From Coriobacteriaceae bacterium (GTDB taxonomy: Bacteria > Actinomycetota > Coriobacteriia > Coriobacteriales > Eggerthellaceae), in assembly GCA_031256895.1 (NCBI GenBank), contig JAIRPR010000197.1, forward strand, positions 1-34,936: a stretch of DNA of 34,936 nt, in the 5' to 3' direction. The notes below the pieces were generated by a model that did no database searches, was not told the DNA's origin, and saw only the letters and a program-made list of their open reading frames with translations. Each line of letters begins with the position of its first letter. Position 1 is the first letter of the stretch. Made by a program: the position numbers and the translations under genes. Of this stretch, positions 27,378-34,936 are shown in pieces.

Positions 27378-27768
27378 CCGGCAATCGCACTCCTTCCAAG
27401 GCTTATTCGTCCGGGCTTGTCCATTATGGCAGATATGCAGCGTACAGGCTTGGGCGTTGGGGTGTATTTCAGGCGGGTGTGCCATGTATTTCGGCTTCTG
27501 TGTGTGCTATTGTGCCATGGGTGCGCTACAATTCTCAAGACAAGAAAAAGCGCTGCCTGGGCCGTGCGGGCACAGGGCAAGCGCCCGGGGAACGCCGCTC
27601 CTGATGAAAGGCTTCTGCAGTCGGCATCAGGGGATTGCAGCAATGCAAGTGCGCCATGGAGAAACAAAACTGCACCCTGTTGCGGTCTCACCGGCAGCAA
27701 TGCCGGCGTTCGCCGCAAGCAGCGGTGCGAACCGTGACGAGAAAGACAACGAGAAAGAGAAGTGCCTG

Positions 27769-29064
27769 ATGAAAGTAAGCCATAAGAAGATCGACGAGGG
27801 GAAGATCCGCATAGAAGCGGTGGCAACGCCGCAGGAGGTCGATGAGGCCTTCCAGCTGGCCCATATGGCCTTTGCGCAGCAGATGGGCCTGCGCCCCGAC
27901 AAGGACAAGACACCCGCCCAGGTAGCCGAGGAGAAGTTGGGCATCAAGGACCTCGATTCGGTCGTGGTGGCCCAGGTGCCTGAGTTACTCATCCCCTTTG
28001 CGCTTGACAAGAAGGACACCGTGCCGGCCTACCCCCCGCAGATCCTCACGCAGACAACGCTCGCGCGTGGCGAGGAGTTCCAGTTCACCCTTGATGTCGA
28101 GCCGAAACCCGAATACGAGCTGAGCTCCTATGGGCCGGTCTCGTTCACCATTGCACCGCTTGCAGTGGACGACCGCGAGATAGAGGCCCAGCTTGCCCAG
28201 ATGGCAGATTCCTACGCCGAATACGTGAGCGACGACCCACGGCCGGTTGCATCGGGCGACAGCGTAGAGCTTGCCATCGAGGCCTTCGAGGACGGGAAGC
28301 GCATGGAGGGGTTGAGCACCGAAGGGCGCACCTACACGACGGGCATGGGGTACATGCCAGAGGAATTCGACAAGCAGGTCATCGGCATGGAGGTGGGCGA
28401 GACGAAGAAGTTCAGCTTCGCCGGGCCGAGCTTCGATGCGGAAGGCAACGATGTCGAACAAGTCATTGAGTGCACCGTCACGGTGAAGGAGATGCAAAAA
28501 CGCATCATCCCTGCTATCACCGATGCCTGGGTGAAGAAGAACATGCCGCTCTTCGCCAACGTCGAGATGCTGAAGAACGCCATGCGCAGCCAGATCATGG
28601 GCTCACGCAGCCAGGAATACGAGACCTACAAGCGTCAGCTTGCCGTGACCGAGCTGGCCAAGCGTTTCGAGGGCAAGATAGGCGACCCTGTGTACGAAGC
28701 CATGCGTGCCAACCTGCTGAACAACCTGCGGGCCCAGCTTGAGCAACAGAACATCAAGTTCGAGCAGTTCATCGAACAGAACGGCGGCGAGCAGCAATTC
28801 GGCATGATGCTCATGCTGCAGACACGCCAAAACCTCATAGAGGGGTATTCGCTCGATGCCTTGTTCCGTCATGAGAAGATGACGCTCACCGAAGAAGACA
28901 TCATGGAGGCGTGCAAGACCATGAACCCTCAGCAGCCCCAGTGGGTGCGCAGCCAGATGGAGAAGACCGGCTGCGGCTTCGCTCTGCGCGAGACGGCCTC
29001 GCGCATCAAGGCGAACCGCTGGCTGGTCGAACACGCCGATATCACCGTGGAAGGCCAGAAGTAG
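27769..29064 (+). CDS. Trigger factor-like protein (divergent N-terminal docking region)
   Basis: FKBP-like segment (SGDSVELAIEAFEDGKRMEG...FDKQVIGMEVGETKKFSF) and TF C-terminal helical region (VTVKEMQKRIIPAITDAWVKKNM...YETYKRQLAVTEL). ATG at 27769. Confidence 0.8.
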   Translation: MKVSHKKIDEGKIRIEAVATPQEVDEAFQLAHMAFAQQMGLRPDKDKTPAQVAEEKLGIKDLDSVVVAQVPELLIPFALDKKDTVPAYPPQILTQTTLARGEEFQFTLDVEPKPEYELSSYGPVSFTIAPLAVDDREIEAQLAQMADSYAEYVSDDPRPVASGDSVELAIEAFEDGKRMEGLSTEGRTYTTGMGYMPEEFDKQVIGMEVGETKKFSFAGPSFDAEGNDVEQVIECTVTVKEMQKRIIPAITDAWVKKNMPLFANVEMLKNAMRSQIMGSRSQEYETYKRQLAVTELAKRFEGKIGDPVYEAMRANLLNNLRAQLEQQNIKFEQFIEQNGGEQQFGMMLMLQTRQNLIEGYSLDALFRHEKMTLTEEDIMEACKTMNPQQPQWVRSQMEKTGCGFALRETASRIKANRWLVEHADITVEGQK

Positions 29065-29232
29065 GACTGCCGCAATCTCACCAAATCCGGGTGAGCCGCA
29101 TGAAGGACGCCTCTGGTATCTTTGCCAGAGGCGTTCCTGTCAAGGGGATGCCGCTACACCTTGCACCCAGAGGCTCGGCATGACGAGTGCCGCCGGGCTG
29201 TCTTCGGGTGCTGTCACGGAAAAGGAGAGACC

Positions 29233-31524
29233 ATGGGAAATTCCAAGGAAGGGGCAGGGCTGTCGAGGCGGCAGTTCCTGACAGGCGTCACGGTGGCAGG
29301 GCTTGCCGCTGCGGGCGCGCAGATCACGGGGTGCGCGGCACCCAGCGGCACCGCCGCAACTGGTGCCCCCGGCACCGCATCAGGGCCAGCGGGCACGTCA
29401 GCGGGCACGTCAGCAGGAACCGGCGATCTGATAGCGGCGGCCTACCTCAACCCCCAAGACTACGACTACCGCCAGAACACGACCGACTTCAAGACGCTCT
29501 TCTCGCCCTTGAAGATAGGATCGGTCGAGACCAGCCACCGCATGATAAAGTCAGCGGCCGGCTCAGCCGCCTATCTTGCCGGCCCCACCGACGAGCTGCT
29601 TCAATACTACATCAACTTCGCCAAGGGCGGCGTTGAGCTCATTTGGGTCGAAGGGATACCCTTTTTCGAGGACTCGGTGGACTTCTTCACGGGGCAGTTC
29701 AACCCCGTGACCCCTGAAGCCTTGGCCTTTGCAAAGAAGATGGCGGACGAATGCGGCAGCTATGGCGCCAAACTGGGCTACCAATGGGCTGCCTTCGCGG
29801 GCGACGTGGGGGCGATGACCAAGGAAGACATCGTTCGCAGCCAGGATGCCGCCGTGAAGATCGCCAAGGACCTCAAATCAGCGGGGTTCGTGGCGCTCGA
29901 GATAAACGCGGCCGGCTTCAACTTGGGCGAGCATTTCCTTTCGCGCTTCCACAACACGCGCACCGACGAGTACGGCACCAAGACCCTGGCCGACCGCGCA
30001 CGCTTCGTCACCGAGTGCATCACCAAGATAAAGGATGCCTGCGGCAAGGATTTCGTCGTGCAATGCCTGATAGACTGCATCGAGGAGAACGACAACCTGA
30101 CCAACGACGCCACGTTGATGACGCCCGACAACATGGTCACCGAGCCCCACAACAGGGCGACCACCATTGAGGAAGGCATCGCCTTTGCCAAGCTCTTCGA
30201 AGCGGCAGGCTGTGACTCGATGCACCTGCGGCTAGGCCCCTTGGGCAACCATCCCTGCCAGTTCGGCAGCGACCTCTACTTCATCTTGAACGGCATCGAG
30301 GGTGCCACCGGCTATGGCATGCAATGGGATTTCAAGCGCCATTGGCAAGGCCAGTTAATCGGCAACCATAGCGGTGCCGGCATGCTGATAGACATAGTAG
30401 GGCGCTACAAGGAAGCGGTCAGCATCCCTTGCGGCACGGTGACCTACATGGATCCCGCGCATGCCCCGGACTTCTTCGAGGCCGCGCTGGCCGATGGCAA
30501 GGTGGACTTCTTCATCATGAACCGCCCCCTCACGGTGGACACCGAATACGTGAACAAGCTGCGCGAGGGCAGGATAAGCGAGATAGCCCCTTGCACCCGC
30601 TGCCTGCACTGCCACATCGGCGGCAACCCCGACAACCGCCAGTTCGGCTATTGCCGCGTGAACGCCCTCACCCAGCGTGTCATGAGCGGGGCGCCCGGCA
30701 CGCCAGCCACGTATGAGCTGCCCCCGCTTTCCGGCGCTGCCAAGAAGGTCATGGTGATAGGCGGCGGCCCTGGCGGCATGGAGGCTGCCCGGATCGCCGC
30801 AGCCCGCGGCCATGAGGTCACCCTGTACGAGAAGGCTGGCGCCTTAGGCGGCATGCTGTCGTTCGCAAGCATGGTCAAAGGGCCGCACGAGAACCTCGAC
30901 GACCTCAAGGCCTACCTAGAGCGGCAGCTCGAGCTGACCGGCGTCGAGGTGGTGCTCGGCAAGGAGGTCGATTCCGCCTTCATAAGCGAACAGGCCCCCG
31001 ATGCCGTCATCTTGGCGGTGGGAGGTGTGCGCGAGAAGCTGCCCGTGAGCGGCGACGGCAGTGTGAAGGAGATAGCCTTCGACGACTTCATGGCTGCCGA
31101 TACGGGCGATACCGTGGTCGTCTGGGGCTCGAACGCCCAGGCCTTCGACTGCGCCCTGTGGCTCACGGTACACAAGAAGAACGTCATCATCGTGACCCCG
31201 AACGACAACAAAGAGCTTGACAAGGAACAATCCCAGCATGCCATGCGCTTCATGACCACTGCGCTCTACTCGTTGGGCGTAAGGGTCTGGACAGGGTCGT
31301 CCCTCAAGTCCATCAGCGGGGGCAAGGTCACCATTGCGACCGGCGAGGGCACCGAACAGGTCATCGCCTGTGACTCTATCATCGGCGGAGCGCAGCTTGA
31401 GGCGAACAAGTCCCTGATAAGCGGCCTTTCGGGCATCAAGACCTATGCGGTGGGCGATTGCGACGAGCCCTACAACATCGCTCTTGCCATCCGGGGCGGA
31501 AACGACGCAGGAAGGGCTGTCTGA
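29233..31524 (+). CDS. Tat-signal FMN/FAD/Fe-S oxidoreductase, Old Yellow Enzyme/2-enoate reductase-like (BaiH/BaiCD-like architecture)
   Basis: Twin-arginine signal SRRQFLTGVTVAGLAAAGAQITGC, TIM-barrel KIGSVETSHRMIKSA, Cys cluster CTRCLHCHIGGNPDNRQFGYC (30592-30654), FAD motif VIGGGPGGMEAARIAAARGHEVTLYEK. Confidence 0.9.
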   Translation: MGNSKEGAGLSRRQFLTGVTVAGLAAAGAQITGCAAPSGTAATGAPGTASGPAGTSAGTSAGTGDLIAAAYLNPQDYDYRQNTTDFKTLFSPLKIGSVETSHRMIKSAAGSAAYLAGPTDELLQYYINFAKGGVELIWVEGIPFFEDSVDFFTGQFNPVTPEALAFAKKMADECGSYGAKLGYQWAAFAGDVGAMTKEDIVRSQDAAVKIAKDLKSAGFVALEINAAGFNLGEHFLSRFHNTRTDEYGTKTLADRARFVTECITKIKDACGKDFVVQCLIDCIEENDNLTNDATLMTPDNMVTEPHNRATTIEEGIAFAKLFEAAGCDSMHLRLGPLGNHPCQFGSDLYFILNGIEGATGYGMQWDFKRHWQGQLIGNHSGAGMLIDIVGRYKEAVSIPCGTVTYMDPAHAPDFFEAALADGKVDFFIMNRPLTVDTEYVNKLREGRISEIAPCTRCLHCHIGGNPDNRQFGYCRVNALTQRVMSGAPGTPATYELPPLSGAAKKVMVIGGGPGGMEAARIAAARGHEVTLYEKAGALGGMLSFASMVKGPHENLDDLKAYLERQLELTGVEVVLGKEVDSAFISEQAPDAVILAVGGVREKLPVSGDGSVKEIAFDDFMAADTGDTVVVWGSNAQAFDCALWLTVHKKNVIIVTPNDNKELDKEQSQHAMRFMTTALYSLGVRVWTGSSLKSISGGKVTIATGEGTEQVIACDSIIGGAQLEANKSLISGLSGIKTYAVGDCDEPYNIALAIRGGNDAGRAV

Positions 31525-31560
31525 GTCAGATCGCGTATCCACGGCATCCAGGCATCATCG

Positions 31561-31593
31561 GGGGGCGGGCAGCTAAAAGGGCAGCCCGCCCCC
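31561..31593. other. GC-rich 10-bp hairpin downstream of the reductase gene
   Basis: GGGGGCGGGC (31561-31570) and GCCCGCCCCC (31584-31593); no T run. Confidence 0.6.
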
Positions 31594-31609
31594 AAGGCTG
31601 TCCTGGCTT

Positions 31610-31709
31610 GTCAAGCATTCCCGGGGCTGCAAGGGGGATGGAGGGCGGAAAGCCCGCACACAGGCGAAGCCCGGCATGATGTCAAGCATTCCCGGGGCTG
31701 CAAGGGGGA
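31610..31709. repeat. Perfect 29-bp direct repeat
   Basis: gtcaagcattcccggggctgcaaggggga at 31610-31638 and 31681-31709. Confidence 0.95.
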
Positions 31710-31908
31710 AGGAGGGGATGGCCGATTTCCCTGGGCTTGCGAACATCGTTCGGGATGTTGTCGATGAGGGGCTGCAAGGGTGATGGAAGGGATGGCCGAT
31801 TTCTGCAATACGCCCCCCGTTGTTTGCGTTACAATAGACACCCACTAAGACCAATACGGTACCGGTGCCACATCGTGCCCTGAGGCGCAGCCTTGCTGCC
31901 TGTGATGG

Positions 31909-32150
31909 CATGGCGCGGCAGCCGCCCACAGGGTGCGAATGCCATCGGCAGCCGCCCGCTGGCATGGCGCAGAAGCCGCCCGCTGGCATGGCGCGGCAGC
32001 CGCCCCCAGGGTGCGAATGCCATCGGCAGCCGCCCGCTGGCGTGACACGGCACCCGCCCGCTGGCATGACACGGCAGCCGCCCGCTGGCATGGCGCGGCA
32101 GCCGCCCACAGGGTGCGAATGCCATCGGCAGCCACCCGCTGGCATGACCG
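31909..32150. repeat. Mixed-unit minisatellite of 24-bp and 30-bp units
   Basis: 24-bp unit ccgcccgctggcatggcgcggcag and 30-bp unit ccgcccacagggtgcgaatgccatcggcag, in the order (partial A)-B-A-A-B-A-A-A-B-(partial A). Confidence 0.95.
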
Positions 32151-32232
32151 CTGTTCTTGCTTGGTCAAGGGAGGCGCGGTGACAGACTATGAAGGACACG
32201 ATGCTGCCCTTGCAGCGGAACGGAGTTGACCC

Positions 32233-32811
32233 ATGACCACAGCACATTCACTGGGAGAAAAGATAGCCACCTTACGGGAGGCGCTGCAGCTGACCCAAGA
32301 AGAGCTTGCTTTGCGTTGCGGCTGCAGCCTATCGGTCATCGAGGAACTTGAGGTCGGCCAGATGGCTGCCTCTTTGGCTCCGCTCATCAAGATAACACGG
32401 GCGCTCGGGGTGCGCCTGGGAACGCTCATGGACGATGACGACTCGCTGGGGCCTGTGTACCTCAAGGCAGACGACATCGTGAAGGCCACACGCAGGCACA
32501 GCCTGGAAACGGTCTCGGACGCAGGCGACCTGAGGTTCTTCAGCCTTGCCGAAGGACGTGCCACGCGCCACATGGACCCCTTCATCATCACCATCACCCC
32601 AAGCGGCGAAGCCGACCACGAGCTTTCCCAGCACGAAGGAGAGGAGTTCCTCTATGGCATGGAAGGCTGCATCGAGATAGAGTACGGCAAGGAGCTCTAC
32701 GTGCTGCACCCTGGCGAGAGCATCTACTATGATTCCATCGTGCCCCATCAAGTGCGGGCCCACGAGGGGCAGAACGCGAAGTTCCTGGCCGTCGTGTACA
32801 CCCCGTTCTAA
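32233..32811 (+). CDS. XRE-family HTH regulator with C-terminal cupin domain
   Basis: [55 protein letters not shown]; cupin [43 protein letters not shown]. Confidence 0.94.
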   Translation: MTTAHSLGEKIATLREALQLTQEELALRCGCSLSVIEELEVGQMAASLAPLIKITRALGVRLGTLMDDDDSLGPVYLKADDIVKATRRHSLETVSDAGDLRFFSLAEGRATRHMDPFIITITPSGEADHELSQHEGEEFLYGMEGCIEIEYGKELYVLHPGESIYYDSIVPHQVRAHEGQNAKFLAVVYTPF

Positions 32812-32854
32812 GCCCCCAGGGGATATCGGAAGGCAAAAGGAAGAAGGAACATCC

Positions 32855-34639
32855 ATGCCGCACAAGTGCGACCACGAGGGAAGGCCTGCTTCCCCTGACA
32901 ACAAGAGCTCCTCGGCATCAGACAAGCCCCTGAGCGAACAGAGGACGGCTGATGCCCCGTCCGGCGTGCACGACAAGGGCGAGCCCGGCTCCCCCGATTA
33001 CAAGCTGCATTCCGAGCAGACCATCGGGGCTTACCTCAAAGCGCAAGTAGCCCAAGACCCCCAGCATGAGTTCGTCGTCTATCCCGACCGCTCGCTGCGC
33101 TGGAGCTACCAGGACTTCGACGAGCGTACCGACAACCTGGCACGGGGGCTTCTGGCAATCGGCATGGAGCCGGGAGACCATTTGGGCGTGTGGGCGCGCA
33201 ACATTCCCGATTGGCTGACCTTCATGTATGCGACCGCGAAGATCGGCGTGGTCATGGTCACGGTGAACCCCGTCTATAAGAGCCACGAACTTGCCTATGT
33301 GCTCAAGCAGTCGGACATGAAGGCGCTCTGCGTCATAGACGCCTACCGGGATGTCGACTACCTGGCCATCATCAGGGAACTGGTTCCCGAATCCCTGAGC
33401 TGTCAGCGAGGGCGCCTGGTGTCGGAAGAGTTCCCTATGCTCAAGAACCTCATCTATATGGGGCCAGAGAAGCACCGGGGCTTCTACAGCGTGCCCGAGC
33501 TTCTGCTGCTGGGCGACCACATGCCCGACGACGCCCTGGAAAAGGCTGTTGCCAGCTTCGACAACAACGATGTGGTCATGATGCAGTACACGAGCGGCAC
33601 CACGGGGTTCCCCAAGGGGGTCATGCTGACGCACCGCAATATCTTGAACAACGGTTTCTACATCGGGGAAGGCCAGGCACTCACACCGGTCGACCGCGTG
33701 TGCCTGCCGGTGCCCTTCTTCCACTGCTTCGGCTGCGTGCTGGGCGTCATGGCCTCGCTCACGCACCGTTGCACCATGGTCATCGTGGAGGAGTTCAATG
33801 CAGGCCTGGTGCTCCAGGCAGTCCATAAGGAACGCGCCACGGCCTTGTACGGGGTGCCCACCATGTTCATCGCCGAATTGAACCACCCCGATTTCGACCG
33901 CTTCGACCTGACGAGCCTGCGCACGGGCATCATGGCGGGGAGCCCTTGCCCGCCTGAGACCATGAAGGAGGTCATCGAGCGCATGCACGCAAGCGAGCTC
34001 ACCATCTGTTACGGCCTGACCGAGACGAGCCCCGTGTTCACCCAGACCACCGTTCATGACGACATCACGCATAAATGCGAGACGGTCGGCCGCAAGCATG
34101 AGCCGGTGCTGGTGCGCGTCATTGACCCCGAGACCGGCCGTATCTGCGGCTTGGACGAGCCGGGCGAGCTATGCTGCAAGGGCTATAATGTCATGAAAGG
34201 CTATTACAAGATGCCCGAAGAGACAGCCAAGGCCATCGACGCGGACGGCTACCTCCATTCGGGAGACCTCGGCATGGTGGACAAGGACGGCTATTACCGT
34301 GTCACCGGGCGCGTGAAGGACATGATAATACGCGGAGGCGAGAACATCTACCCGCTCGAGGTCGAGAACTTCCTGCTGACCATGCCAGGCGTGCTTGACG
34401 CCCAGGTCGTCGGCATCCCCGACGAGCGCCTCGGCGAGATAGTCGGTGCCTTCATCCGCACCCGCCCCGGCTTTGAGGGCATGTGCGCTGAAGACGTGCG
34501 GGCTTACAGCATCGAGCGTATGGCTCGCTACAAGGTGCCCAAGCACGTGTTCTTCGTCGACGACTTCCCCATGACGGCATCCAACAAGGTCCAGAAGTTC
34601 CGGCTGCGCGAGATGGCCAGAGAGGCCCTGGGTCTCTGA
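32855..34639 (+). CDS. AMP-binding acyl-CoA synthetase/ligase
   Basis: [68 protein letters not shown]. Non-conserved N-terminal extension of about 50 aa. Confidence 0.95.
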   Translation: MPHKCDHEGRPASPDNKSSSASDKPLSEQRTADAPSGVHDKGEPGSPDYKLHSEQTIGAYLKAQVAQDPQHEFVVYPDRSLRWSYQDFDERTDNLARGLLAIGMEPGDHLGVWARNIPDWLTFMYATAKIGVVMVTVNPVYKSHELAYVLKQSDMKALCVIDAYRDVDYLAIIRELVPESLSCQRGRLVSEEFPMLKNLIYMGPEKHRGFYSVPELLLLGDHMPDDALEKAVASFDNNDVVMMQYTSGTTGFPKGVMLTHRNILNNGFYIGEGQALTPVDRVCLPVPFFHCFGCVLGVMASLTHRCTMVIVEEFNAGLVLQAVHKERATALYGVPTMFIAELNHPDFDRFDLTSLRTGIMAGSPCPPETMKEVIERMHASELTICYGLTETSPVFTQTTVHDDITHKCETVGRKHEPVLVRVIDPETGRICGLDEPGELCCKGYNVMKGYYKMPEETAKAIDADGYLHSGDLGMVDKDGYYRVTGRVKDMIIRGGENIYPLEVENFLLTMPGVLDAQVVGIPDERLGEIVGAFIRTRPGFEGMCAEDVRAYSIERMARYKVPKHVFFVDDFPMTASNKVQKFRLREMAREALGL

Positions 34640-34645
34640 ATGGTC

Positions 34646-34936
34646 TTAGGACGTTCCGCCCATCAGAGATGATGCCGTCATCTCAAGGTAGTTCATGCCT
34701 TTGTGGCCGGGATATGCCGCCTGCATCGCCTCGATGAGGCCGCGTGCGTCCTTTGCCTTGCTTGCCGTTGCATCAAGCTTATGGAGGTAGCTTATCTTTG
34801 CCAACAGGTCGTCGCTGTCTTCCGGCTCATGGTGCGATGAGAGGATCAGCGTGTGCTTCTGTCGGTGATGGCAGCTCAGCCGGTCGATGGCCTCATGCAG
34901 GTTCTTCCACGAGGTCACCAGGGAATGCGTGTCGTG
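34646..34936 (-). CDS. C-terminal part of an unidentified protein, possibly an MBL-fold hydrolase, truncated by the window edge
   Basis: Minus-strand frame open to the window end (HDTHSLVTSWKNLHEAIDRLSCHHRQKHTLILSSHHEPED...NYLEMTASSLMGGTS), stop at 34646-34648. Family assignment is weak. Confidence 0.5.
   Translation of the reverse strand, partial: HDTHSLVTSWKNLHEAIDRLSCHHRQKHTLILSSHHEPEDSDDLLAKISYLHKLDATASKAKDARGLIEAMQAAYPGHKGMNYLEMTASSLMGGTS

Noticed and set aside
27235-27768. N-terminal 178-aa extension of the trigger factor ORF
   Set aside because: Frame is open but overlaps the divergent gene and its promoter region; sequence is not trigger-factor-like, and MKVSHKKIDEGKIRIE at 27769 is the natural start.
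31909-32150. Possible CRISPR array
   Set aside because: Repeats are directly abutting 24/30-bp units with no unique spacers and no cas genes in the window; this is a minisatellite.

Overview
The window is a GC-rich, gene-dense chromosomal segment that I read as an anaerobic actinobacterium of the Coriobacteriia/Eggerthellaceae type; this is inferred from gene content and style, not from a search. From left to right it holds: (1) a Gram-positive division cluster ftsZ-yfiH-yggS-sepF-proC-yggT-divIVA; (2) a MerR regulator, an AhbC/AhbD/NirJ-like radical SAM/SPASM protein and a three-gene Fe/heme/cobalamin-type ABC importer; (3) RNase P RNA (minus strand), thiamine pyrophosphokinase, an AT-rich non-coding island ending in tandem hairpins and a U-tract, and a MacA/MacB-like efflux operon; (4) a CBS-containing family II pyrophosphatase and an M20 peptidase; (5) the str operon (rpsL-rpsG-fusA) running directly into rpsJ-rplC-rplD-rplW, where the S10 operon stops with no rplB; (6) a minus-strand ferredoxin-ASKHA (RACo/DUF4445-like) protein, a divergent trigger factor, a Tat-signal Old Yellow Enzyme-type reductase, an XRE-cupin regulator, an acyl-CoA synthetase and a truncated minus-strand ORF. 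The parts most worth checking are the AT-rich ncRNA candidate (about 13.05-13.51 kb), the structured leader of the metal/tetrapyrrole uptake operon (8440-8530), the palindromic MerR operator (6228-6244), the composite repeat inside the 5' end of the ABC ATPase gene (10641-10782), the mixed 24/30-bp minisatellite (about 31.91-32.15 kb), the split S10 operon, and a trigger factor lacking the usual ribosome-docking motif. Everything was read by eye; no alignments, folding or database searches were run.
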